Shown here: positions 25,300 to 33,805 of the stretch, one piece after another
Position numbering within the stretch: the stretch's first letter is position 1
Layout: the number at the start of each line of letters is the position of its first letter
Source of the DNA: Runella limosa DSM 17973
Lineage (GTDB): Bacteria; Bacteroidota; Bacteroidia; Cytophagales; Spirosomataceae
Length of the DNA stretch: 64,000 nt
Direction of reading: 5' to 3'
Assembly: GCF_000482465.1 (NCBI RefSeq)
Contig: NZ_KI519425.1
Location: forward strand, 158,609-222,608
Notes under the pieces: generated by a model
What the model saw: only the letters and a program-made list of their open reading frames with translations
The model's database searches: none
What the model was told of the DNA's origin: nothing
Program-made: the position numbers and the translations under genes

Positions 25300-26111
25300 T
25301 TGAACTCGACCTTACCCTACCCCGTATTTTTGCCGATGGCTCTGGGGAATTGCAGCTCAGACTTTCGTTAGAAAGCAATAGCCTAACGGCCTTTTATGGG
25401 GCGTCTGGCGCTGGCAAAACGACCTTATTACGCTTGCTGGCAGGACTAGAAACTCCCGTCTCGGGGCGTATTGTTGTGGATGGCGAAACGTGGCTTGATA
25501 CGTCGCAGCGCATTAACTTACCAGTTCAGAAGCGTTCGATTGGTTTTGTTTTTCAAGACGCCGCGTTGTTTCCGAACATGACAGTGCGCGAAAATTTGGC
25601 GTACGCAGCCTCCTCTCCGAAAGATGCTTTTATTGATGAGCTTTTAGAATTGATTAAATTAGAGTCGCTTGGTGCGCGCAAGCCCGATGGATTGTCGGGA
25701 GGGCAGCGGCAGCGAGTAGCGTTGGCGCGGGCTTTGGTACGACGACCCAAGGTGTTGTTGCTGGACGAACCGTTTGCTTCCTTGGATGCGACTACTGCCC
25801 AAAGCCTGCGGGAAGTGTTAGGTCATCTGCATCAACAATTCCAAACGACGACGTTGCTAGTCACTCACAATCAAGAAGATATTCGTCAGTTGGCTGACCG
25901 AAAGGTTGAAATCGAGCGGGGGCGAGTCAAAGCGGACGAGGCGAAAGGGCCAGAATCAGCACCGATATCGGGCATCATTACAAAATTAGACCGCGAGAAG
26001 GGCTACCTCGAAACCGATACGATGCAGATTCGTCTGGGAGCAGCTGCCGCTTGGCCTAACGACTTAAAAGTGGGTGATGAAGTGTCCCTTCTTTGGGAAA
26101 AGCGAATCTAA
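25296..26111 (+). CDS. modC: molybdate ABC transporter ATP-binding protein ModC
   Basis: 271 residues. Walker A GASGAGKTT (35-43), Q-loop VFQDAALFPNM, signature LSGGQRQRVALARAL, Walker B VLLLDEPF and the switch His in LLVTHNQED. The last ~45 residues (ISGIITKLDREKGYLETD onwards) form one small TOBE-like domain, shorter than the two halves in E. coli ModC; it could sense oxyanions. It is the last gene of the coupled mod operon, 83 bp before the Bax1-like gene. Confidence 0.95.
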   Translation: MIELDLTLPRIFADGSGELQLRLSLESNSLTAFYGASGAGKTTLLRLLAGLETPVSGRIVVDGETWLDTSQRINLPVQKRSIGFVFQDAALFPNMTVRENLAYAASSPKDAFIDELLELIKLESLGARKPDGLSGGQRQRVALARALVRRPKVLLLDEPFASLDATTAQSLREVLGHLHQQFQTTTLLVTHNQEDIRQLADRKVEIERGRVKADEAKGPESAPISGIITKLDREKGYLETDTMQIRLGAAAAWPNDLKVGDEVSLLWEKRI

Positions 26112-26194
26112 ATCCAAGAGAAAAATCTTTGATTTTACCCAAAAACCGCATAAATTGTCTTCAATAAACGTTTTTTACAAAAAATCATTCAGCT

Positions 26195-26929
26195 ATGGCG
26201 AATCCAACCTTATCCGAAAAATCATTTATCAAAGCCGCCCAAGAAGGTATTGGGCAAGGTGTTATGACTGTGCAAGGAACAGTCAACAAAATCATTTTAT
26301 TAGGCGCATTGGTCATTGGTTCTGCCGCAGGCAGTTGGTTTTTGTTTGCCTCTAATCCTGCACTTATCATGCCTTTGGCGATCGGCGGAGCAATCGCGGG
26401 TTTTGTGATTGCCCTCATTTTGGCTTTTAAACAACACCTCGCCCCCACGCTTGCACCCATTTATGCCGTGGTTGAAGGAGTTTTTGTGGGAGCTATCACG
26501 TTGGTATTTGAAAGTATGTACCCAGGCATCGGGCTGTCGGCGGTGTTGCTCACTTTTGGTATTTTGGCAGGGATGGTCGGTTTGTACAAGGCGGGCGTCA
26601 TTCGGGCAACTCCCACGTTCAAACGGACGGTGATGGCCGCTACGGCGGGTGTGGCTATTTTTTATTTGGTGGCCATGGTATTACGCATGTTTAGCATCGA
26701 AATGCCACTCATTTATGACACAGGCTGGTTTGGAATCGGCTTCTCGTTGTTTGTAGTGGGGTTAGCCGCTTTCAATTTAGTACTCGACCTCGACAGAATC
26801 GAACAAGGTGCTGCTTATGGCGCGCCCAAATACATGGAATGGTACTGCGCATTTGGGATGATTGTTACTATCGTGTGGTTGTACATAGAAGTGCTTCGCT
26901 TGTTATCCAAGCTCTCAAGTCGCGACTAG
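26195..26929 (+). CDS. Bax inhibitor-1/YccA-family membrane protein
   Basis: 244 residues, about seven transmembrane helices. The YccA-type opening (NPTLSEKSFIKAAQ, then VMTVQGTVNKIILLGALV) and the closing aspartates in NLVLDLDRIEQGA fit the Bax1-I family, whose bacterial member BsYetJ is a pH-sensitive calcium leak channel. The C-terminus MEWYCAFGMIVTIVWLYIEVLRLL is typical. It has its own strong terminator downstream and appears monocistronic. Confidence 0.92.
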   Translation: MANPTLSEKSFIKAAQEGIGQGVMTVQGTVNKIILLGALVIGSAAGSWFLFASNPALIMPLAIGGAIAGFVIALILAFKQHLAPTLAPIYAVVEGVFVGAITLVFESMYPGIGLSAVLLTFGILAGMVGLYKAGVIRATPTFKRTVMAATAGVAIFYLVAMVLRMFSIEMPLIYDTGWFGIGFSLFVVGLAAFNLVLDLDRIEQGAAYGAPKYMEWYCAFGMIVTIVWLYIEVLRLLSKLSSRD

Positions 26930-26950
26930 GCGTTCAATTTTTACAAACAT

Positions 26951-26987
26951 AAAAAAGACACAGGAGGCAACTTCTGTGTCTTTTTTT
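26951..26987 (+). terminator. Rho-independent terminator of the Bax1-like gene
   Basis: Stem GACACAG (26957-26963) with CTGTGTC (26974-26980), extended by six A's upstream pairing with the following seven T's; loop of 10 nt. It lies 22 bp after the stop codon. Confidence 0.88.
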
Positions 26988-26990
26988 GTT

Positions 26991-27218
26991 CATGTTGAAC
27001 GCATTAAAATATAGAGTGTCTATTGATTGCTCCAGAGGAGCTACATCTTAGTAGAAAAATGAATCAAATCCCCCCAAATCCCCATCGGAGCAGCCGCCGC
27101 TCGGTAAAAGATGTCACCGAGCGACGGCCGCCCCGATGGGGATTTGGGATGGCCTTTACCCCCTTTTTCTACTAAGATTTAGCCTCGCTGAGGCTACTTT
27201 TTTTATGCGTTTAACCTG
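26991..27218. mobile_element. BIME/MITE-like element, copy 2 (inverted relative to copy 1)
   Basis: 228 bp. The left end CATGTTGAACGCATTAAA matches the right end of copy 1 reversed; the right end TTTATGCGTTTAACCTG matches its left end. GCTCC-AGA-GGAGC then TACATCTTAGTAG at the left and AGCCTC/GAGGCT at the right face each other around a core with GTAAAAGATGTCACCG. The ends are nearly identical between copies while the inner arms differ but still pair, as expected for a structure under selection. It starts 4 bp after the terminator. The next 367 bp to susC are AT-rich and hold no recognisable gene. Confidence 0.85.
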
Positions 27219-27585
27219 TTTTTTGTTTGAAACTTAGTAAGTGGAGAATAGTGAAATAGTTATATTTCTTGAGTAGTTTTCTTGCTTTCTTTTTTTCGCT
27301 AATTGACTCCTGTTTTGTTTATTACTAATAGATATAATTTAACCAATAATTAGTTTGAAAATTTTACTTTATTTAAAATAATCATTGGAAAATATTCTTA
27401 TTTGCCATAAACTTGTGCATGCTTATTGCCAAGCAACAAAAGATTTTTCGCTCTTTGTAATTACGTATTTTAATTCTGAATGGCCGCAACTATGTAAGAA
27501 TTAAGCCTCTCTTGTTCGTTATAAGAATGTGAGAGAATTATTGGAAAATTACCATTATTACCCAATAACTTAATATAGTTTGCCC
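27219..27585 (+). other. AT-rich leader of the second susC, no gene seen
   Basis: 367 bp of AT-rich sequence without an ORF of note. The stretch TATAGTTTG just before the ATG at 27586 resembles a -7 box with one extra base, but a promoter there would give a leaderless message, so I do not assign it. No operator like that of the first susC was found. Confidence 0.4.
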
Positions 27586-30500
27586 ATGAGAAAGTTTTTA
27601 TCTACGCTCTGCTTAGTAGGTGCGATGCTAACATGCTTGGTCAGTCACGCACAAGACCGCGCTTTAAAAGGAAAGGTCCTTGACAAAGACGGTGCTCCAC
27701 TCCCTGGAACCAGTATTGTCATCAAAGGTACTGACCGAGGTACTTCGGCCAGTTCTACGGGGGAGTTTAGTCTCTCCGCTCCTCCTAGTGCCACTACGCT
27801 AGTGGTTTCGTTCATCGGTTATAAGCCCCAAGAGCTGGCCATTGGCTCGCAAACTTCGTTCAACATTACGATGGTTGAAGATGCCTCCATTTTGAACGAA
27901 GTCGTTGTCACTGCCTTGGGTATTGCCCGCGAAAAGAAAGCCTTGGGCTATTCGGTGCAAGAGGTAAGCGGAAAACAAATGACACAAGCCCGTACCACCA
28001 ACTTCGTCAATGCCTTGGCTGGAAAAGTAGCTGGGGTACAAATTACGGGTTCAAACGGTGCGCCAGGGGCTTCGTCACGGATTTTGATTCGTGGTACTAG
28101 CTCCATTGGTAGCAACAACCAGCCGCTTTTTGTGGTGGATGGTGTGCCCATCGACAACGGTAACTACGGTTCAGGAACGGGCGTTGACTACGGAAACGGC
28201 GCGGCGTCGATTAACCCCGATGATATTGAAAACGTAAGCGTACTGAAAGGGCCAAGCGCGGCGGCTTTGTACGGTTCTCGCGGAGCCAACGGCGTGATTT
28301 TGATTACTACTAAAAGTGGAAAAGGTGCCAAAGGTATTGGCGTTTCGGTCAACTCAAATACGGCATTTGATACCCCTTTCCGCCTTCCTGAGTGGCAAAA
28401 TGAGTACGGTCAAGGTGCGAAAGGTTTGTTTTCGTTCGTGGACGGTACAGGAAAAGGCGTCAACGATGGCGTGGATGAAAGCTGGGGGCCTAAATTGGAT
28501 GGACGTTTGCTTCCACAGTTTGATTCGCCGCTCGATGCCAATGGGGTTCGTACGGCTACTCCGTTTGTTGCACATCCTGACAACGTGACCAACTTTTTTG
28601 AAACAGGTAAAACCTACACCAATAACATTGCCATCACGGGAGCCAACGATAAAGGAGATTTCCGCCTTTCGTTTACCAACTTGAGCCAAACAGGGATTTT
28701 GCCAAACACCGATTACAAACGCCGTACGGTATCTTTGAACGCGGGTTGGAATTTGACCAAAAAATTGAGCATTCGTGCGACGGGTAACTACGTAGTGGAC
28801 GGTAGCGACAACCGCACCAACTGGGGACTTTACTTCATCTGGTTTGGTCGCCAAGTAGATATGGAGAAGCTGAAAAATTACCAATCACCCAACAGCATTT
28901 ACCAGTACAACTGGAACTACAACTACTGGACTAACCCGTACTACGTGTTGAATTTGAGTACGAAATTTAACCAACGTGACCGTGTGTATGGAAACTTGGC
29001 AGCTACCTACAAGTTTAACGATTGGTTGACCTTGACGGGCCGTTCAGGAACGGATGTGTACATTGATCGTCGCAAAACCAAAAATGCAGCTCGTATCGAC
29101 AACCTCAACGGCGCCAAACAGTACGATAGCTACAACGAAGAACAAATTTTTATTCGGGAATCGAACTCGGATGTATTGTTGAGCGCAACGCATAAGTTTG
29201 GTGATTTTGACGTATCAGCCAACGTGGGAGCCAACCACCGTAGCAATTATTACCAACGTAATTACATGGGAGCGACCGAATTAGCCATTCCACGCGTGTG
29301 GAACTTGGGTAACTCACGCCAAGCCAAAGTGGCCGAAAACTCTTTCTCTGAAAAAGCAGTAAATAGTGTTTATGCCGCGGCTAACTTCGGATTCCGCAAT
29401 TATCTTTTCTTGGATTTGACAGCACGAAACGACTGGTCGAGTACATTGCCTGCCAACAACCGCTCATATTTCTACCCATCGGCGGCATTGAGTGCCATTG
29501 TAACCGACATTTTGGGCTTAAACTCACCCGTATTGTCATTTGCTAAAGTACGCGCAGGGATTGCTCGCGTAGGTAACGATACCGATGCTTACCGATTGAT
29601 TCAAGCTTACAAGTACGAAAACCCGTGGGGGAGCACGCCTACGTTGTCAGAAAACAACGCGATGTTGAACGCTTCGCTCAAACCAGAATTGACAAACTCG
29701 TACGAAATTGGGGCAGAATTTAAGTTTTGGCGCAACCGCGTAGGTTTGGATGTAACGTACTATAACAAGCAGTCGTCGAACCAAATCTTAGATGTTAATA
29801 TCTCTCAAACAACGGGCTTTAACTCTAAATTGTTGAACGCTGGAAAAATCGAAAATAAAGGAATTGAAGTACAACTCAGTGCTACGCCTGTGAAAGTGGG
29901 TGATTTTCAGTGGGATGTGGCAGTTAACTGGGCGCGTAACCAAAACAAAGTAATCGAATTGGCAGATGGCTTAACAACCTATACTTTAGGTACTGTTCGC
30001 GGGATGACGATTGAAGCGCGTGTAGGACAGCCTTACGGTACGTTCTTTGGACAAGGTTTTGCCCGTGACCCAAGTGGAAACATCATTTACGACAAAAGTG
30101 GTTATCCAACGCTCAACCCTACCCGCCGTATCTTAGGAAGTTTCACGCCAAAATGGTTGGGAGGTTTGCAGAATACGTTCACGTACAAGAGCGTGTCATT
30201 GAGTACGTTGATTGACGTAAAATACGGCGGTGATATCTTCTCGCAAAGTGTCAACATCGGACGTTATACAGGGGTGTTAGCAGAAACCGTTTTAGGACGT
30301 GAAACGGGTATCGTCGGAGAAGGTGTAGTAAATACAGGAACGGCTACAGAGCCTGTGTATGTACCAAACACAACCAAGATTTCGTCGGAAGAATGGCACC
30401 ACAAATACTACGCGTTGACCAACAACGAAGGAACTATTTTTGATGGCAGCTACGTAAAACTTCGCGAAGTGAGATTGAGCTACGTACTTAGCAATCAGTT

Positions 30501-30690
30501 GATTAAAAAATTGCCTGTTCGTGATATTACAGTATCGGTTGTAGGCCGTAACCTCTGGTTGATTCACAGTAACGTGCCACACATTGATCCTGAAACGAGT
30601 TTCTACAACGATGGCAACTTACAAGGAATTGAAAATGGTCAAATCCCAACGACGCGTTCGGTAGGTTTCAACATCAGTTTTAGCTTGTAA
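27586..30690 (+). CDS. SusC/RagA-family TonB-dependent outer-membrane transporter, second copy
   Basis: 1,034 residues from ATG 27586 (an in-frame TTG six bases upstream adds only two residues). Signal peptide LVGAMLTCLVSHAQ, CarboxypepD_reg-like domain (LKGKVLDKDGAPLPGTSIVIKG), plug from ILNEVVVTALGIAREKKALGYSVQEV, SusC signature YGSRGANGVILITTKSGKG, barrel ending FNISFSL. It belongs to a different subgroup from the copy at 5178. It is followed after 48 bp by a SusD-like gene and then an M19 dipeptidase, which suggests peptide uptake of the RagAB kind. Confidence 0.95.
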   Translation: MRKFLSTLCLVGAMLTCLVSHAQDRALKGKVLDKDGAPLPGTSIVIKGTDRGTSASSTGEFSLSAPPSATTLVVSFIGYKPQELAIGSQTSFNITMVEDASILNEVVVTALGIAREKKALGYSVQEVSGKQMTQARTTNFVNALAGKVAGVQITGSNGAPGASSRILIRGTSSIGSNNQPLFVVDGVPIDNGNYGSGTGVDYGNGAASINPDDIENVSVLKGPSAAALYGSRGANGVILITTKSGKGAKGIGVSVNSNTAFDTPFRLPEWQNEYGQGAKGLFSFVDGTGKGVNDGVDESWGPKLDGRLLPQFDSPLDANGVRTATPFVAHPDNVTNFFETGKTYTNNIAITGANDKGDFRLSFTNLSQTGILPNTDYKRRTVSLNAGWNLTKKLSIRATGNYVVDGSDNRTNWGLYFIWFGRQVDMEKLKNYQSPNSIYQYNWNYNYWTNPYYVLNLSTKFNQRDRVYGNLAATYKFNDWLTLTGRSGTDVYIDRRKTKNAARIDNLNGAKQYDSYNEEQIFIRESNSDVLLSATHKFGDFDVSANVGANHRSNYYQRNYMGATELAIPRVWNLGNSRQAKVAENSFSEKAVNSVYAAANFGFRNYLFLDLTARNDWSSTLPANNRSYFYPSAALSAIVTDILGLNSPVLSFAKVRAGIARVGNDTDAYRLIQAYKYENPWGSTPTLSENNAMLNASLKPELTNSYEIGAEFKFWRNRVGLDVTYYNKQSSNQILDVNISQTTGFNSKLLNAGKIENKGIEVQLSATPVKVGDFQWDVAVNWARNQNKVIELADGLTTYTLGTVRGMTIEARVGQPYGTFFGQGFARDPSGNIIYDKSGYPTLNPTRRILGSFTPKWLGGLQNTFTYKSVSLSTLIDVKYGGDIFSQSVNIGRYTGVLAETVLGRETGIVGEGVVNTGTATEPVYVPNTTKISSEEWHHKYYALTNNEGTIFDGSYVKLREVRLSYVLSNQLIKKLPVRDITVSVVGRNLWLIHSNVPHIDPETSFYNDGNLQGIENGQIPTTRSVGFNISFSL

Positions 30691-30738
30691 AGGTCTGACT
30701 ATCGTCTGACCTATCACATAATTTTTTCTATTACGACA

Positions 30739-32199
30739 ATGAAAAGACTTTTTTCTTCTTTCCGATACAAAGCCGCGTTGGCGGCGGTGATGCTGAGTGT
30801 TTCGGCTTGCACCGACAAATTTGACGAAATGAATACCAATCCCAATGCCCCAGCCACAGCAACGGCTGACCTGTTTTTGCCGCACGGCATCCAGAGTGCT
30901 GTTGATACCTATTGGGGTGGTTCGTTGGGAATGGATATTGGCAATTTAATTCCGCAGTATTGGGCGCGAATCCAATACACCGACATCGACCAGTATTCTA
31001 TCTCAAGCAGTGTGTATAGCGATACTTGGCAGACTTTCCACATCGAAGCCTTGGCCGATTATCAACGTATTTATAAGATGGGGGCGGAGATTAAAAACCC
31101 CAATTACCAAGCCGTGGCCATCATTATGCGCTCGTGGGTGTTTTCATTATTGACGGATATTTACGGAGACATCCCCTATTCTAAGTCGCTTCAAGGGCTG
31201 GAAGGCGAGTTACAGCCTGCGTATGACACCCAAAAAGACGTGTATGCAGGCTTAATCAAAGACCTCAAAACGGCCAATGACATGATTGATGCCACAGACA
31301 AAACCAAGGCGATTGCGGGTGATATTTTGTTTGCCAATGATGTCACAAAATGGAAAAAATTTGCCAATTCGTTGAGCCTTCGTTTGTTGAATCGGATGTT
31401 GAGTAAAACCGACGCGGGGGTTGATGTAAAAGCCGAAATCAACCGAATTTTGGGAGACCCTGCTAAGTACCCAGTGATTGGGTCGGTGTCAGAAAATATT
31501 CAATTGAACTACATTGACGCCACCAATAACAATAATCCCATCAACCAAAACCGCAAAACGCGCGACGACCACCGTGTAAGTGCTACGCTTGTGAATAAGC
31601 TGGCGGCGTTGAAAGATGCGCGCTTGGCGGTGTATGCCGATAAACCTGCCGATGGCGGTGATTATAAAGGCGTTCCGAACGGACTTTCAAACGCGGATGC
31701 CAACACACTGGGCTTATCGAAAACCTCGAAAGTAGGCGCGTACTTCGTGAGCGCGACGGCACCAGGCGTGATTATGTCTTATTCAGAATTGTTGTTTATC
31801 AAAGCTGAAATGGCCTATAAAGGCATCACGGCAGCGGGCGACGTGGCTACTAACTACACGAATGCCATCACGGCGTCGCATAGCCAATATAAACTAACCG
31901 TCAGTGCGGATTATTTGGCAGCCAATGTGCTTAAAACAGGAGCTGATGGTTATAAACAAATCATGGAACAAAAGTGGATTGCGATGTACGGGCAAGGTGT
32001 TGAAGCGTGGACAGAATTTCGCCGTACGGGTATTCCTGAATTGAAACCAGCGGTTATCAACGTAAATGGCGGCGTCATTCCAACGCGTTTGCCGTACCCA
32101 GGCTCGGAAGAATCACTGAACTATACCAATTTTAGTACTGCCTTGAAAGCCCAGGGAGGCGTCAACGACATGAAGCTAAAACTTTGGTTTGCCAAGTAA
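30739..32199 (+). CDS. SusD/RagB-like surface lipoprotein (SusD_RagB_2 type)
   Basis: 486 residues. Lipobox LSVSAC within the first 30 residues, then DKFDEMNTNPNAPATA, an opening common in the SusD-like_2 subgroup. Helical repeats around YSISSSVYSDTWQTFHIEALADYQRIYKMG follow, and the C-terminal EAWTEFRRTGIPEL is the subgroup counterpart of the RYFDLRRW motif. It is the partner of the SusC 48 bp upstream. A short imperfect hairpin (AGGTCTGAC and GTCTGACCT, 30691-30712) lies between the two genes and may tune relative expression. Confidence 0.93.
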   Translation: MKRLFSSFRYKAALAAVMLSVSACTDKFDEMNTNPNAPATATADLFLPHGIQSAVDTYWGGSLGMDIGNLIPQYWARIQYTDIDQYSISSSVYSDTWQTFHIEALADYQRIYKMGAEIKNPNYQAVAIIMRSWVFSLLTDIYGDIPYSKSLQGLEGELQPAYDTQKDVYAGLIKDLKTANDMIDATDKTKAIAGDILFANDVTKWKKFANSLSLRLLNRMLSKTDAGVDVKAEINRILGDPAKYPVIGSVSENIQLNYIDATNNNNPINQNRKTRDDHRVSATLVNKLAALKDARLAVYADKPADGGDYKGVPNGLSNADANTLGLSKTSKVGAYFVSATAPGVIMSYSELLFIKAEMAYKGITAAGDVATNYTNAITASHSQYKLTVSADYLAANVLKTGADGYKQIMEQKWIAMYGQGVEAWTEFRRTGIPELKPAVINVNGGVIPTRLPYPGSEESLNYTNFSTALKAQGGVNDMKLKLWFAK

Positions 32200-32225
32200 T
32201 TCGAGGTATTTGTCCCTGGCATAGT

Positions 32226-32308
32226 TGCGTCAGAGACGCAGCGCCTTTTTTGACCCAAATGACAGTTTGGGTCAAGCTATTGCGCCTCGACGCTGTGTTG
32301 GGGCGCAA
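32226..32308. repeat. three consecutive hairpins between susD-like and dipeptidase genes
   Basis: TGCGTC-AGA-GACGCA (32226-32240), TTGACCCAAA with TTTGGGTCAA (32250-32259/32266-32275, loop TGACAG), and TTGCGCC with GGCGCAA (32280-32286/32302-32308). The 10-bp middle stem is not followed by a T-run, so simple termination is not evident. Confidence 0.7.
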
Positions 32309-32390
32309 ATAGTTTTTTCGTAGTAGAACAAAAGCTTTTGAGTATTTTTGATTGTTCACTTGTTTCTCAATAAACTATTTAACCATTCCT

Positions 32391-33650
32391 ATGAAATACC
32401 TTTTCCGTTCCACCCTTTCTGCCTGTTTGGCGGCGGCGACTTTTACCGTTTCGGCACAAGATGACGCGGCTTTGCTGAAAAAAGCAAAAAAAATCCACGA
32501 CAAAGCCTTCACGCTAGATACGCACGCCGATACGCCGATGCTGCTGGCCCGCGGAGGATTTGACATTACCAAAGACAATGACGCACGCACCACCAACAGC
32601 AAGGTTGACTACCCGCGCATGGTACGCGGAGGGCTAGATGCCATCTTTTTTGCGGTCTATTTGGGTCAAGGCCCTCGCACGCCCGAAGGCCACGAAACGG
32701 CTAAAAAACGGGCATTGGAGATTTTTGATGCGGTTCATACTTCGCTAAAAAATACGAGCTCGATGGCCGCCTTGACTACAACGCCTGAAGAGGCCATTAA
32801 GATTGGTAAAACGGGCAAACGTGCGATTTTTATTGGGGTAGAAAATGGCTACACCATCGGCCATGATTTGGGAATGTTGCAGAAGTTTTACGACTTGGGT
32901 ACGCGTTATATGACGCTTTGCCATTCGAGCAACAACGACATCTGTGATTCGTCAACCGACCCAAAAGGAGCGGAATACCAAGGTTTAAGCCCGTTGGGGG
33001 AGCAAGTAGTGAAAGAAATGAACCGTTTGGGGATGATTATTGACGTGTCGCACGTGTCAGACTCTACTTTTTACGACGTCGTTCGTCTCTCGAAAGTGCC
33101 CGTAGTGGCGACGCACTCAGGAGCACGGGTTGTTTGTAATCACCCACGTAACCTCACCGACGATATGTTGAAGGCATTGGCCAAAAACGGCGGTGTTGTT
33201 CAACTCAATTTGTTGAGTGATTACGTGAAAACTATTCCACCAAGTGCCGAAAGAGAAGCGGCAATGAAGGCATTATATACCAAATACAATATTAAAGACC
33301 GTCGTGGCATGATGACCTTGCCCGAAGCTGAACAACAAAAAGCACGGGCTGATTTTATGGAATTGAACAAAAAATTCCCTGTTCAGTTGGCCACGGTCAA
33401 AGATGCCATTGATCACATCGACCACATGGTGAAGCTCATCGGTATCGACCACGTAGGAATGGGGGCTGATTTTGACGGAGGAGGTGCCTTGGCCGACTGT
33501 TTCGACGTAAGCCAATACGAAAACATGACGATTGAACTGGTACGTCGTGGTTATTCAAAAAAAGACATTGAAAAAATTTGGAGCGGCAACTTTTTCCGTG
33601 TGATGAAAGCCGTAGAAAAAGGAAAAACGGGCGAAGTAAGCCTGAAATAA
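32391..33650 (+). CDS. membrane dipeptidase (peptidase family M19), exported
   Basis: 419 residues from ATG 32391, where a signal peptide begins (MKYLFRSTLSACLAAATFTVSAQ). Zinc-site motifs of renal-type dipeptidases are present: LDTHADTPML (HxD), GVENGYTIG (bridging Glu), LCHSSNND, IIDVSHVSDSTF, VATHSGARVVCNHPRNLTDD and IDHVGMGADFDG. It cleaves dipeptides, including dehydro- or D-containing ones, in the periplasm. Its place behind SusCD supports a peptide-scavenging unit. A Rho-independent terminator follows. Confidence 0.94.
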   Translation: MKYLFRSTLSACLAAATFTVSAQDDAALLKKAKKIHDKAFTLDTHADTPMLLARGGFDITKDNDARTTNSKVDYPRMVRGGLDAIFFAVYLGQGPRTPEGHETAKKRALEIFDAVHTSLKNTSSMAALTTTPEEAIKIGKTGKRAIFIGVENGYTIGHDLGMLQKFYDLGTRYMTLCHSSNNDICDSSTDPKGAEYQGLSPLGEQVVKEMNRLGMIIDVSHVSDSTFYDVVRLSKVPVVATHSGARVVCNHPRNLTDDMLKALAKNGGVVQLNLLSDYVKTIPPSAEREAAMKALYTKYNIKDRRGMMTLPEAEQQKARADFMELNKKFPVQLATVKDAIDHIDHMVKLIGIDHVGMGADFDGGGALADCFDVSQYENMTIELVRRGYSKKDIEKIWSGNFFRVMKAVEKGKTGEVSLK

Positions 33651-33676
33651 AAGTAAGTGAGACAACAACGAAAATG

Positions 33677-33708
33677 AAAAGAGTCGGGCACTTGCTCGAC
33701 TCTTTTTT
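33677..33708 (+). terminator. Rho-independent terminator after the dipeptidase gene
   Basis: 10-bp stem GAGTCGGGCA (33681-33690) with TGCTCGACTC (33693-33702), one G-T pair, flanked by AAAA and a run of six T's (33703-33708). It lies 31 bp past the stop. Confidence 0.85.
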
Positions 33709-33805
33709 GGTAAAAAGAAGAGCTTATCTCGAAAGTTTTAAAACTTTTGGGATGGGTAGTGGCATAATTTTTTCTATTATTGATACTTACCAACGACGAT
33801 TAATT

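Noticed and set aside
33578-33805. N-terminal extension of the MscS channel
   Set aside because: It runs through the 3' end of the dipeptidase gene and a clear terminator, and hides the signal peptide that starts at 33806.
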